Of a stretch of DNA of 64,000 bases, positions 34,473 through 47,003 are shown one piece after another. The first letter of the stretch is position 1. Every line of letters starts with the position of its first letter. A program made the translations under genes and the position numbers. The stretch comes from Cinchona pubescens (lineage: Eukaryota > Streptophyta > Magnoliopsida > Gentianales > Rubiaceae). The stretch spans positions 5,316,001-5,380,000 of the forward strand of contig JANKKI010000051.1 of NCBI GenBank assembly GCA_025175665.1. Reading direction: 5' to 3'. The notes under the pieces were generated by a model. The model searched no databases. It was not told the DNA's origin and was given only the letters and a program-made list of their open reading frames with translations.

Positions 34473-36721
34473 ATGAACAATAATCGTCAAGAAGTAAGAG
34501 TTTAACGATGCACTCCAAATTTGATTTTCAAAGAAAACGGTACGCTTTTGAAAAGTAGGAACGAAAGTTGGTTTGTTCATCGTTATCGATATAAGTGGCC
34601 GAAACTTGCACGAACAAAGTTTTGGCATGCCTGGTGGAATGGAGTTGAAGTTAATAAGATGGCAAAGGATAAGAATTCAGTCAAGGAAAGGATTTTGTAT
34701 TTCAAGGAAAGCATGCTATCTCGAAGGAGAGTGAGGTGAAAAATTAGGCATCATCAGGTAGTTAGGCAGTCCCTAAGGATGAGATTTTGTCAAAACCTTT
34801 TATAGAGAAAATTTTTGAGGTGACGTCGAGTGCAATTCAAAATAGCGTGGCCGTAGTAGGAGAGGACATGGAAAAAGAAGCTACGAGAAGAGATGTTGAG
34901 TTCAAATTGATGGTCAAAGAATTGAGGCGACAAGGTTTGATGAAAAGGGTTATGCAAGAAAGAGTTAACAGAGGTAAGCATAAATTTGAATGAGAATACT
35001 ATAGCAGTTTATAACCTTGAATAGACGGTTGACGAGATGGGCCAAAGATGTGACATTCATGCAGATCTTCTTGATATTGTTATGAAGAGGTTAAGGTTAG
35101 CCACAGATTCAGTAAAGAATGTTGTCAACTCTGGTTACAACTACGACGGTTGAGCAAGGGGAAATTCCCAAAATGGTAGCCCAAGGAATACTGTCAAGAG
35201 CACAACCAAGCTACGCTGTAAAATCTTCATGGAGCCCGTCTAACGGTGAATCTAGTGCTAATGGCGTGGGCACATCTAAGCAAAGGCAAAGTGATAATAA
35301 TAGGGAATTGTGGACTGGAACCAGTTTGGAAAAAAGAGGAATATAGCAGAATCCCAATGTCAGCTTTGATCGACCCTTTACAGCCATTAGTCATCAAATT
35401 CAAGCTGAATCAATGGCACCAAAGATGTGGGTTGTGAGAGACCAACAGTTGAGATTTGCAGTTTTTCCAACTATGAGGCATTAACAATGGATGAGGTATG
35501 CTGACATGGTCAGGTTGCACAATTTTCAAAATATACTGAATCAAGAACGATCGACGCGGCTGTTATACGTTCCTCCTCTAATGAGAAATAGGGATAATCC
35601 CTGTTAGGGGACGAATGAAGGAAACAGAGATGAGGCATTAGTTTCTTTGATCAAGTGAAAGAGATGTGGGAACGATTTCTAGGACATCGAAGGAATTGTC
35701 ACGATGATCGAAAGATGCAAGGGAATCGTGAGAACTAAATTAAAGAACATCATTGGAACCAATAGATGATGATAATCTCGATCGAAGGATCAGCAACATA
35801 GTACAAAGGACTATGGGAAAGACCAATAATCTTAGGGAACGCATAAGGTACAAGAAAATTTATCCAGAATGGATTGATCGGACGTATGAGTTTCCAAGAG
35901 GGTGTCGATTCCCAGACTTTAAAAAATTTTCAAGGGATGACCATCAGTCAACTGTAAAACACATTGGCCAATTCACTGTTTAGTGTGGTAAGGTAAGTAA
36001 ACATGATATTCTTAAGCTGATGTTGTTTTCTTATTCTTTAACTGGGACAGTGTTATGAGTGGTATACTAGACTACTACCTAATTCCATCGAAGAATGGGA
36101 TAGAATGGAAGATGCTTTTCATCAACAATTTTACCATTGTCAGCTAGATGTGAGATTTACCGATTTGGCTTAGATTGTTCAAAGGGCCAGAGAAATGGCC
36201 AGTCAGTATGTGGAAAGGTTCAAGACTGCCAGAATAAGGTGTAATGCAAGATGAATACCAGAAGAAGAATTTGTTGCCATTGCTTTAGTAGGCATAAGGT
36301 ATTTTGAGCTAGTGAAACACTTCGAAGGTAAGACATTCAGGGATTTGTTTGAGTTGGCTAACAGGATTAGCAACTTTGAAAAGATTCAACAACCAGAGGT
36401 AGAAATAAAGAGAAAGAACCTGCTGTACAAGGAATTAGATCATTAAGTCTCCTTGGTACAATAAGGCAGAGTGACTAATTCAATTTATAGTTTTGATATT
36501 TGAGTATCTGAGGGCCAATGGCAGGATCAGATTTCCTAAAAACTATAAACATCAATTAGTGTAGAAATTGCAAGAAAAGGAATTTTGTAAATACCATGGT
36601 AGTTGGTCACACTCGACCAATAATTGTTTGTCATTGAGAAACTTTGTACAAAATGCAATTGAGAAACGCTTATAACAATTTAGGGAAGAAAAGAAATCAG
36701 CTATTGTTGAACCCCAGTTAC
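34473..36721 (+). pseudogene. Tat-type gag, broken
   Basis: The likely start is ATG at 34473 (MNNNRQEVRV). The conserved gag core is at 35753-36450: IYPEWIDRTYEFPRGCRFPD followed by KKFSRDDHQSTVKHIGQF, then after a frame change EWYTRLLPNSIEEWDRMEDA, FHQQFYHCQL and QYVERFKTARIRC. After 36500 comes CKYHGSWSHSTNNC, the divergent knuckle-like motif of Tat elements. A solo LTR interrupts at 36722 and the sequence resumes at 37386 (KVEKNPFQCVMGVNM). It forms the particle in active relatives; several stops here. Confidence 0.78.
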
Positions 36722-37380
36722 GATAATCACGTTTTGATGATGACCAAATCGCACTAATACCGTTGGACCTTTCGGATGGCCGTAGATGTCTATAATAGAC
36801 ATCTAGACCCCTATAAGAGACAATGAATAAGAAGAGACTTCTACATTGACTACAAATAACTCTTGAGCTATTTGGGAGAAATAGTGGAAACAAGTGTTGT
36901 AATAGTGTAGGTAGTTTTGTGAGAAGAGCTTAGAAGTATAAGAGTTCTTCAAGTGTAAGAGTGGAGAGATAACAATTGTAACAAAGGGAGGTTGTGAGTG
37001 TAAAACTCTTGGCTCAGACTAAAGGAAATTAGAGTGAGCAAGAGTAATCCTCATTTGTGTACAAGAGGTTATTGTCTCACCTACTTTTTATACACTTTTA
37101 GTGGCTAAACTTCAAGTTGAGAATTTGGTAGTTGCCTTGTAAGAAGCTCTTTGTAGTTGTAAGCTCCAAGCTTGAGAAGCTTGGGAGTTTGGTTTGATTC
37201 TCTTAATCTCAACATTCTTATTTGTTCTTTAACCTTAAATTGTTGAATATCTATTGTATTCATTTGTGCTTAAGTTTTTAGTTGGTGCATAAAATTTGAA
37301 TTTCTATTAAGCACATAAAAGGGTTTGTTTTAGATACAACCTAATTCACCCCTCCTCTTAGGTTGCTCTTTGGGGCCACA
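36722..37380 (+). mobile_element. Sirevirus-type solo LTR inside Tat gag
   Basis: Flanks GTTAC (36717-36721) and GCTAC (37381-37385) are a 5-bp duplication with one mismatch. The 5' end holds GTTTTGATGATGACCAAATC and the 3' end ACCTAATTCACCCCTCCTCT then TTGCTCTTTGGGGCCACA. Both match the ends of the Sirevirus LTR at 32271-33258 read on its element strand (TTTTGATGAAGACAAATG... and ...AATTCACCCCCTTCTTAGATTGC). The middle is different, so it is a related family and not the same one. No internal region, so a solo LTR. Confidence 0.8.
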
Positions 37381-38539
37381 GCTACCAAAGTGGAGAAAAA
37401 CCCTTTTCAATGTGTGATGGGGGTTAACATGGTAAACATTGAAGTGCCCTCTAGTAGCAAAGTAGGAAGCACACAAGAACACAAAGATGGTTCCAAACAC
37501 ATTCGGGCCTTTGAACGGAGGTGTTTAGTTAAAAATGTCATATCATGTGGTTGTTTTAGATGAAAATAAAACAGGAGGGACTGAATCAGTTTAGTCATCG
37601 ATGGTAAGCCTCAAACATGGATTATGAAGAAAGAAGTTCCAGAAGGCAGTTGCAGTAGGGGTAGTGGTGCAACCAGGAGAAGCACAGATTCTGTAGAATC
37701 TTCGATGTTGAAAGAGGCCATGCAACAATTAATACAGCTGCTAAAGGTTGAGTCATGGATAGGCCGAGTGCCCATTCTAGACTTGGTGACTGTGAGCAAA
37801 GGCCCAAAACATATGATATAAAACATAGGAGAAGGTCTCCGAGGAGGAGCTTTCGACAAGCTCATGGTCAGATGGCAACTTGGGAGAGCCTATGACAGAT
37901 TTGATGGACCTGGGCATGTCGAATATAGGAGAATCAATGTCAAGAGAGATTGCATTTTGCGAAATAGAGGCGGGATGAAGAAGAATATTTGCCTCGATAT
38001 ATAAAGGATAAGCTGAGGATGGTTAGGCCCACAAATGACCAACATTGCTTTAAAAGGAGATAAATGGGTAGATGCAAAACATCCAAAGTTTCCAATGGGT
38101 TGATCCTCGAACAATGACAAAAACATAAAGGCGCAAGTATCAAAGATGGAAACAATATGAAAAAATGATAGAAAAAGAGGCAAAAGAGTCGAGAATCAAG
38201 TGGATTTATTGAAGAAAAGTAAAGTCAGAGAACTAGAAAAATAAAGATGAATCAACTGAAGGATCCGAGAAGGCTGGAGTAAAGTAGGCAGATGACAAGA
38301 AACAAACCGTGGTTAAAATTGATGGTTTAGAACCCATGCTAGTTGGCATAGTGGTGGCATTACCAAGAAGTTTTATGCTGGATAGAGAGCAACCGTAATA
38401 TGGAAGAGGGGACGAAGAGTCTAACTCTTTGGCTATAGCAGAGATATTGTTGATTGATAAGGAAGAAGAGGTTGATGTTTCCACGTCGATAGGAGTCAAT
38501 AAGATTGAGGGCAATGTCCAAAGTGTAAAGGGACTGAGC

Positions 38540-40260
38540 ATGGCTAATTAGGTAAGTCAGGTGTTGACAAAGTCCAATACAGAAATGGCATATCATTTGA
38601 AGCCGTTGTTTGTGCAAGAACACTTGAACGGAGTACCAGTTGCAAGGAAAATGGTAGACATCAGTGCAGTTGTGAACATGTTGCCAGCCAGTATGATGAA
38701 GAGGCTAGAGAAATCCACTAAGGATCTGATCCTGTCAGATATTATGATGAGCAGCTTCACGGGAGGAGCCACTGATAAGCTCATAAATATCATATAGTTT
38801 ATGTATCATTTATTTCATTTTTGGTAATGTATAAGCAAGAATTGAGTAATTATGAGCTAAAATGGATTATTCTGAGTTTTGTAGGGTTTGAGTGAAGAAA
38901 GAGTTAAAATTTGTCACAAAATTGGAGAAAATTTGTAAACACAGAATTTATGTGCACCGGTGAGGACCGATGCGAATGCAGTTTGGCAGTAATGGCATAA
39001 CTTTCTTGTCTAAGCTCCGATTAAAGTGATTTTGGATGCATTGGAAAGCTAATAAAAGATCTACTGTCAACTTTCATATTTTGAGTTTTTCGTGATTTCA
39101 ACAGCAACAGGATCAAAATCGTGAAAGAAATAAGTCTCTTTATTGGAAGGTGTGACCAATTTACAGATCCTAGCCCAATGTCCAGTTGCTCAAATCTTCA
39201 TTTCGGGATGTCGCGCATAGGCATGACATTTATGCAATGCCTAGGCATGCGTTGTCGGGTAGGTTTCATGATCTTGCTTATTTTGCAAAGAATGTCCTCC
39301 TATGGGCCCATTTACGGGATAGTTTGGTTACTTGTCATTCTAGAATCCTAAAATCCTCATTTTACCAATAAATACACCAAGAGAAGGGGAGGAAACAAGA
39401 ATCCATCATCGACCATCATTAATTTTCAGTTTTCATTAGTTAGAACAATAATTTAGTCGTAGAGTAGATTTTCTCTAGTGTTCAAGCTCGAATATTGTTC
39501 TCTTGTCAAGAATTCAAGATTCAGCGATCATCAACATTGTTTTTTACTGCAATTACTGAATTTGATTTTATTATAATGCATTATGCAATTCAATTTTTGT
39601 TTTCATTGCATTCTTATTCTTTAATTATTGTTCTTGTCTTATTGCATTTAGATTCTTAATTGCTTCCGTAGTTGAGTAGTTAGGATTTTATTTCATCATT
39701 TTTTATCACTTTTGTAGGAGTTGATTAAATTTAAATTCTTGTTCTTGATTAAATTCTTGCAAGTACAATAGAATGATTTAGGTTTTTTAGTCAATTATAT
39801 TTATTTGCTTTTCATAGGAATAGTATTTTACATTCTTGTCTTTATTTTAATTTCTCGTGATTAAATTTAGTTTAAGTTTGGTCAAAAACCATTGATTATT
39901 TTGTCTAACGAGTAAATGAGCTTGTGAACCTAATACTTGTTCCAATAGTTCTCGTGGGAACGATCCTTACTCATCCTATATACAAACTCATCTCGTATAC
40001 TTGCGAGTGTGTAGGAGTTGATAAGGATAATAATGTTTCTTTTTATTATTATTATTTGTTCATTATTTTCAAAAAACTAATATGTGTACAACAATTCACC
40101 GAATAGTGATCTACACTTTGGAATCTTATCGTGGATATTACTGTTGGATCTCAGGTAACTTCGACTGCTTTCTTTGTTGTCAAAATTACATCTTTCTCAT
40201 ATAATGCCTTTGTTAGGAATGGATTGGATACATGTTGCTAGTTGTATACACTCTTTGTTA
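38540..40260 (+). pseudogene. Tat-type protease, split by an LTR-like insertion
   Basis: 38561-38797 reads HLKPLFVQEHLNGVPVARKM, VDISAVVNMLPASMMKRL and MMSSFTGGATDK. This is the aspartic protease fold, with the usual active-site VDGGAAVN replaced by VDISAVVN, so catalytic glycines are lost. After the insertion it resumes with VDITVGSQVTSTAFFVVK (40131-40185) and then a YNALLG-DWIH-like end (40200-40235). The two halves join in the right order, confirming that the segment between is an insertion. Confidence 0.75.
38773..40123 (+). mobile_element. LTR-like insertion (solo LTR) in the Tat protease
   Basis: About 1.35 kb of AT-rich DNA interrupts the protease frame. It starts near TGATAAGCTCATAAATATC. 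Its 3' part (39945-40025) has 'tcgtgggaacgatccttactca', 'ctatatacaaactcatc' and 'cgtatacttgcgagtgtgta'. The same block order occurs at 49515-49600 and 63440-63520, where the latter is followed by a gag fragment. That makes it an LTR 3' region. Exact borders and target duplication were not resolved; GATAAG near the left end and CTTATC near the right end are an inverted pair of uncertain meaning. Confidence 0.6.
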
Positions 40261-40719
40261 CATCGAATGTTGCTATTGCGGAATAGAGATGAAGCTGAGG
40301 TAGTGAAAGCAAATACGAAGCCTTTTATGGTTGGAGTTAATGTTGAGAAGCAGCATACTATCATAGTAATATTGGCCCGCATCAGATCATTAAGAATAAG
40401 GTAAATGGTAAGATAGAAGTGACAAAGATGATGCTACCAATTGTACTAAAAGGATGGAATGTAATAAATAGAGATCTATTTCAGCCAGCTAACATAGGCC
40501 AAAGGTTGAAGGAATTTGCAAAAAGTTCTTGTGATGAATACAAAAATTGACCAGGAAAATAAGGCTAGTATGTCGAAAAGATGCCTTGGCCATGATTCAA
40601 TTTTCAACACAAAGAAAGCAAGCGAGAAGATAGTAAGGATGAGGAGAAGCGTAGGTCAACTGTGCATTATGCCAATGCAATATTTGAATGGAAGAGGAAT
40701 TGTCCAACTATGATGCAAT

Positions 40720-42100
40720 AGATAGGCTGACTATTCAGCCCGTTGATTTGGAAAAAGACCGAGTTCGGGCTAAATACAATGTAGTCAAAGAAGATCTGGG
40801 GAATGGCCGAAAAAGCAGGCTGACATACATTTGTGACCGTCTAACAATAGAGTAGAAAAAGCAGTTAATCGGTCTACTAAAGGAGTTCATTGGTTGTTTT
40901 GCATAGGACTACACCAAAATGCCGGGTTTGGACAGGAGGTTGCTTGAGTATAACTAAAACCTAGTTTCAAGCTGTACAAGCAGCCTTTAAGGCGGTTCTC
41001 TATGACATGACAGCTAAGGTAAAGGGGGAAATTGAGCATTTTCTAGCAGTATATTTTATCAAGGTAGCCATGTATGTAGAGTGGCTTTCAAATGTAGTCC
41101 CAGATATCAAGAGCTTTTCATCATGCTGATAAGAATGGGAAAACTTGAATATACACGGACTTCAGATATCTCAATTTAGCTTCACCAAAAGATGGATACC
41201 CAATGCTGATGTCAAACATGCTTGAAGATTCGGCTACATGGACCTTTATGGATGGTAACGCCAGATATAATCAAATATTCATAACTGAGAAAGACATGGA
41301 TAAGAAGACTTTTCGGTGTCCAGCCGCTTTGGGCATTTACTAGTGGAAAGTAATACCTTTTGGACTCACAAATGTAGGAGCGACCTATCAAAGGGCGATG
41401 AACTACATATTCCATGATTGTATCAGATATTTTCTACAGGTATATATAGATGATGTAGTGATGAAGTCATCAAGCTTTGAAAAACATTTGGAGCATTTAT
41501 GGTAGGGCTTTTAATCGAATGCAAAGACACAATCTTAAACTGAACCCTTTAAAATGAACATTTGGGGTGTCGGCTAGAAACTTCTTAGGATTCTTAGTGC
41601 ACCAAAAAAAGGAATCAAGGTATGAGAAGATAAATACAAAAGCCATAATCGAGGCACAATCGCCAAGGAACAAGAAGGAACTTCAATAATTCCTGGGGAA
41701 AATCAACTTTCTTCGACGGTTTATCTCCAACTTAGCTAGACGAATGAAGGTGTTTTCACAGTTATTGCTACTGAGATCAGCTGAACCTTTTGTCTAGGAA
41801 TATCAGCACCAAGAAGCGTTCAATGCATTGAAAACATAACTGATTAACCCACCAGTCATGATGCCACTGGATCAGACTAAGCGATTAAAGTTGCATATAT
41901 CGGCAACTGATGACACACTTGGTTGTTTCCTAGCTCAAGACGATAAGGAAGTGCGGGAGAGGGCAGTGTTTTATTTAAGCAGGATCCTGTCAGCAATTGA
42001 GCAACGATATAATCCCATAGAGAAAATGTGCTAGTCTTTGTATTTCGCAACTCAATGACTATGGCATTACATGTTGTCGGTAGTTGTTTATGTAATTTCA
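40720..42100 (+). pseudogene. Tat-type reverse transcriptase and first RNase H, broken
   Basis: At 41230-41480 the RT palm reads FMDGNARYNQIFITEKDMDK, VIPFGLTNVGATYQRAMNY and VYIDDVVMKSSSFEKHLEHL; YIDD is the catalytic pair. The N-terminal fingers lie at about 40720-41200 in broken frames. The RNase H that follows RT in all Ty3 elements is at 41870-42080: RLKLHISATDDTLGCFLAQD, ERAVFYLSRILSAIEQRYNP. In-frame stops (for instance before WKVIPFG) make it inactive. Confidence 0.83.
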
Positions 42101-42289
42101 AAAATTGATTTAATCAAGTACATATTGTACCGGCCCATTTTTAGTGGCCGTGAACTAGCAAGTGGGCTTTCTATCTAATGGAATACCAGTTTGTATATGT
42201 TAACCAAACTGTCGTAAATGGGCGTTAGCTGATTTTTTAGTACATCATACCTTTAACTTAGACGAAACGGTGACTGAATTACATAGAGA

Positions 42290-42720
42290 TATACATAACA
42301 TCAGCAATGTAACATAGAGAATGAATTTTGATGGGTCTAGCATTGAGAATTGTGGTGGTGCTAGTGTAGTGATTAAGAACAGTCAAGGCATAGAATGAAA
42401 ATACTTATTTAAACTAATGTTTGATTGCTCAAACAATCAGGATGAATATAAAGCCTAAATAATTGGCCTAGAAATATTAACAGAGATGCAAATAAGAGAA
42501 GTAAAAGTACAAGGAGATTCACAACTAATGATAAACCAAATGAATGGTAATTGCCAATGCAAGTATTCTATTCTGAGCAAAAACTTGGTAGTGGTATACA
42601 AGCTGGTTGAGTGATTCAACGAAATTGTCTTCAAACACATACCAAGAGAAAGAACTTCTCATGAACAAGCTAATGAATTAGCCCAGTTGGCATTCAGATT
42701 ATCAATGCTCCAGAGGCAAG
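42290..42720 (+). pseudogene. Second, Archaea-like RNase H of the Tat-type element
   Basis: Reads MNFDGSSIENCGGASVVIKN, QDEYKA, IIGLEILTEMQIREVKVQGD, SQLMINQMNGNCQCKYSI and HIPRERTSHEQANELAQLAF with a few stops. The D of NFDGS, the E of DEYKA and the D of VQGDSQ match the active-site order. An extra RNase H of this type between the normal RNase H and integrase is known for the plant Tat lineage and supports the lineage call. Confidence 0.8.
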
Positions 42721-42979
42721 AAAGGGCCAAACTTAGAGTAGTTAGAAGGGTTGTACCTTCTTACGAAGTTCAGTAGTCAAAATATAACTTTGGTATTTAT
42801 GAGGTTACAACTGAGATTGATTGAGAGCCCATTATCAAGTATCTAAGAAATCCTAAAGGCTCTACTTGTAGAAATGTAAAAAGACGAGCAACTCATTACA
42901 TTTTGTTAGATGGAATATTGTATTGATGAGGAAAGAATGAGTTATTCTTAATATGTTTAAGTAAGCCTGTGGCTTACTG

Positions 42980-44076
42980 AAGAATGCTACAAATCTATGA
43001 GAGAGTTTGTGCATCACACCTAGGAGACCAAAAGATGATATGGATGCTTCAAAGACATGGGCTTTATTGGCTGATAATGATGGGGGATTGCATAAAATTT
43101 GGAAAGGGTTGGTTTGAATGCCAAAAACATGTCCACCATACGAAAGGTCCTGGCCAGAGAGATGGTAAGAAATCATAGTGAAGTCTTGGCCTTTTCGGTG
43201 TTGGGTATTGACATTATAGGGATGATTTTACCAATTTCATCCCATCAGCACAATTATTTTATCACAGTTATGAATTCTTTCACAAAGTGGGCTAAGGTAG
43301 CACCGATTAGAAAGCCTGATCAGAAAACGGTTATATGATTCATCATGGAATACATTATTCATCATTTCAGCTTGCCTAAAATAATTGTGACCGATCGAGC
43401 ACTTTGTTTCACCGAGATGCTGACTAAAGAATTCGTGAAAGATATGGATTTCATAATTATGGATTCCACGCTGTATTTTGCACAAAGTAATGGTCAGGCT
43501 GAATTGACGAACAAAACCTTAAAAGGCATCATTGAGAAAATGATTGAGGATAACCTTAAATGGTGGCATGAGCTGTTATCGAAAGCATTATGGGCTTATA
43601 GAGTTGCATACCGAACAAGCACAAGTGTGTCTCCTTATGCATTGGTGTATGATGATGATGCTATCTTACCCACTTGAAGTGACTTTAAAGACCCTATACT
43701 TAGCCCACCAACATGGTTTGTTAACTGATGCTTATAGCCAAACCATGTTAGATGAATTACTATCCTTGGATGAGGAACGATTGTCAGCTTTAAGGCATTT
43801 GGAGGCAAATAAGAGAATGATGACTGATTTTTACAATAAAAAAGTGCATGCTAAGTTTTTCTAGCCTGGTTATAGAGTTTGGAGAGCAATACTCCCATTG
43901 GGGAAGGAGGACATGAGTCTGGGCAAGTGGAACCCAAATTATGAAAGACCCTACATAATAAAGGAAGTATTACGTGGAGGTGTATATTTGCTTGCTGATC
44001 TAGATGGTAGCGTGCATAAAAAGTCAATTAATAGCATATATTTGAAGGAATTTAATCCCTCAGCATGGGAATGCTA
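42980..44076 (+). pseudogene. Tat-type integrase, broken
   Basis: The zinc-binding region at 42990-43150 has RVCASHLGDQKMIWMLQRHG and CQKHVHH in shifted frames. The core: VLGIDIIGMILPISSHQH (first D), FITVMNSFTKWAKVAPIRKP, then IIVTDRALCFTEM (second D; TDRA instead of SDNG) and AQSNGQAELTNKTLKGIIEK (catalytic E). WWHELLSKALWAYRVAYRTS follows. 43345-43677 is open for 110 codons. The C-terminal part ends near 44076 (LKEFNPSAWEC). It integrates cDNA in active relatives; stops and shifts here. Confidence 0.85.
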
Positions 44077-44257
44077 AACAACGGAAGTGAAAAGGGCTGT
44101 GCACGAATCGACCGGTTTAAAGTATCCATCAGAAGAATAAGAAGAATTTGTTCAAATAAGTTTCAATCAAGCTAAGAGGTGGGCAAATTGAAGTGAAAAT
44201 AAAGTAGTGATTAACAAATTACAAGGGATTGGTCGAAGTAAACTAGGGTCTTCTTGT

Positions 44258-44410
44258 TGTGAGTTTTATGGCTCTAACAAAAGGTACTTGACAAAGAAAA
44301 ACAAAGAATTTTTGCAGTCATGAGCTTCATAGCTCCAACAAAAGTAAGAGTCATATGGCCAAGAAGGCAAAATCTTGTAGTCGTAAGCTTTATAGCTTTA
44401 ACAAAATGAG
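44258..44410 (+). repeat. Three spaced copies of a 25-bp word after integrase
   Basis: gagttttatggctctaacaa (from about 44261), gagcttcatagctccaacaa (from about 44324) and taagctttatagctttaaca (from about 44384) recur at about 60-base spacing in the non-coding gap between integrase and the antisense frame. Each is followed by A/G-rich sequence, so the larger unit of about 60 bases may itself be a decayed tandem repeat. Confidence 0.7.
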
Positions 44411-44716
44411 GTACCGGAACAAACAGTCTATAAAAAGAAATGAAGGAAAATTAATGGCTTGGGATAGCAGCATTGGATGCCTGAGCAGAAGTAGGCAGAG
44501 AAATAGTAGCTTGGGCATTCTAGAATCCATATCACCCGCAAAAGTAGGACCTGTGTTGCCAGTTTGACCCTGAGTTAGGGAAGCAAGGCCCAGGATAGGC
44601 TCATCAGTGCCTAGATTACTCAAAACGCTGCAACAAAAAGATGTGTACATATTCCTATGCGATTAGCCTTGGCGTCTGTGCTGATTTGTCATCTCACTTC
44701 CAACGGACAACTGCAC

Positions 44717-47003
44717 CTAGAGTGATTCCAACTCTGAGAGAAGATGATTGAACTTCTCTTCAAGTTCACGCTGCATTATCAATGAGATTTCTTTCAATTG
44801 TCGAATCTCATTTAGTAGCCGAATAACAGACTCTTCCATTTTGTTAAGATCATCAACTGATTTGTTAAACTTCTCAATCTTGGATGTAGATGACTTCACG
44901 ATTTGAGTCAAGGCATTGAATTGCTCTTGGATTGATCGGTAGGAAGCCAAGGTGTTATTGGCTTTTTTGTAATCTTCAAATTGAGGAGGCAGAGAAACAA
45001 GGAATAAGTCCAACACTTATTGGTTATTGATTGAGAGTTGATCCTCGGCAGTCTGCCGATACACTAATAGAGTGTTGATAAGCTCCTCTAAGTTGTTAGG
45101 AAGTACTTCATCGATCGATTTACTAACCAAGTTCACCAAGGATTGTTGAAGTTTGGCTACTCGCGTGGGGTCTGCCTCAAACTAACTAGAACTTCCAAGT
45201 AAAATGTCAAAGGGGTATCGGTCAAACTTTTGATTTGACTCAACAGCGAATGCAGTCTGATTAGCCGAAGAGAAGTAAGGTCAAAAGTAGCCTGAAAGGA
45301 AAAAAGGGTTGAAATCAAAATCATACTAGACCAGGGAATCTTGAAGGACTTAACAGCCAAGAAATACCAGATTGGTCTGGTGAAGAGCTTCGTGCTTTGA
45401 AGCTTCTATAGTAGGGAAAGCATTGACACCTAGAAGAACTATTGGCACGTTGATTTTGGCCACATCGATGGCTGCCTCGGCTAGTTGAATTAGATTGGTT
45501 GGAGTGGACGTAGCAGAAGTTCGAGTAGGACCACTGCTTACGGCTGAAGAGGACTTGATTAGGGAGGATCTAGTCGATCTTCTAGAAGAGCCAGTTATGA
45601 GTTTTTTCAAATATATAGAGCACGCCTCGACTGAATACTAGCAGACTAAAGTATAAGGGGACATGGTTAACGACAAGAAAGATTGAAAATGGGTGGCGTT
45701 TAAAGCAAAGACGAGTTAATCACCTTGGTTACACAAACCAACTTTCTATGTGGGAGCCGTTGAGCTTTTTATTTTTCACTTTTTCGCTTTCCTCAGAAGA
45801 ACCGATCTCGGTAAACTAGGGCTTTGTCTTAGCTTCTACAAACATAATAAAGTCAAAAGATTAGGGTTGAAAATAGGCAAGAAGATGAGATAAATAGTAC
45901 CTAAATAAATGGGAGGTGCCTTGACGACTGAAATCAAACTAGTAACAATACTCTAGTCTCTGGATGAGTATAAAATCCTATGAGTGTCACAATTTATCCG
46001 AGAGAGGGAAGTAATACGAAAGGAGTCTTGGAGCTTTCCAAATTTGGCTTAAAAAAACTTCTCAAAAGCAAGCCAATTAGAGCTATTTTTAGTCCACATC
46101 CATAACCATTCTCTCAAGTAATGATCTCGGCGAGCCTCATGCTTCTTGAGGAGCACTCGATTGGCCTCGGTCATGATCTCAGTTTGATAATAGGGGTTCC
46201 ACTTGATGTTATAGTGTCTTTCATGAAGGCCCGAATCTCCCTAACCAACTCACCTTTGGATGTTTTCTTTCTTTTTCTAAAGGGCTCGACTTCTTGTGAG
46301 GCCGATGAGGAGTTAGAAGCAGACGCATGAAATAAACGTAGTTTATCAAAAAGTCAGTTAGAGCTTGGTTACAGTGGAGGTGCATAAAAGCTCTCCACAA
46401 AAAATTGTAAAGGTCAAGGGGTAGAAAATTTGGGTGAAACACCATAAAGTCAAGCCTGGCAAGAAAAGATAAGTTTTGGGCTTGAAGATCTTCAAACTTA
46501 GTTTCCTCATTAAAAATATATTGACGGTGCCCTAGCTGATTGATGGGTTTGGGAAATAATGCAGGAATAGTTTGAATCAATCCAAATTAGCGGGCAACAA
46601 AACAAACTAGGTAGAATTCAACACCAATGTTAGCAACTGCAATACTTTTACACGGCACAAGCCTGCAACCAAAGGCAAGTTACGGGTTACGACACATGAT
46701 TCCCAAAGGGCTATCCTTTCTTCTCAGGTCATCTGCTTCACTCATGGGTTAAGCATGATATATGTTTTTCAGCCAGAAAATAGACAAGTTTTGCCAAGAT
46801 ATCATTACGGCAATGGAAGGGGTAAATGTTCGATCGTTAGGGTAGAAAAAATTGATGTAATCTGAGAATTTTTTGAAACCTGGTTCTGTATGAGGGTCAA
46901 ACCTAGTAAAAAGCATTCCAAACACCATAGTTGGAATATTTTCATCAAAGGGATTGATCTCATAAGAGAAAAATAGCTTTGTAGCCATAATTGTAAAATC
47001 CAC
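44717..47003 (-). pseudogene. Antisense reading frame of the Tat-type element
   Basis: Runs opposite to gag-pol in the 3' part of the element. 47003-46749 (MDFTIMATKLFFSYEINPFD, NFFYPNDRTFTPSIAV) and 46580-46221 (IQTIPALFPKPINQLGHRQY, DFMVFHPNFLPLDLYNFLWR) are in one frame, interrupted only by stops. 45610-45350 and 45016-44717 share a second frame; the last is a coiled coil (IVKSSTSKIEKFNKSVDDLN, MQRELEEKFNHLLSELE). Ser/Thr-rich linker at 45600-45500. The layout, N-terminal globular part then a linker and coiled coil, suggests one protein of about 760 residues before decay. Antisense ORFs at this site are described in Tat elements; their function is not known and I recognise no named domain. 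Confidence 0.6.
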
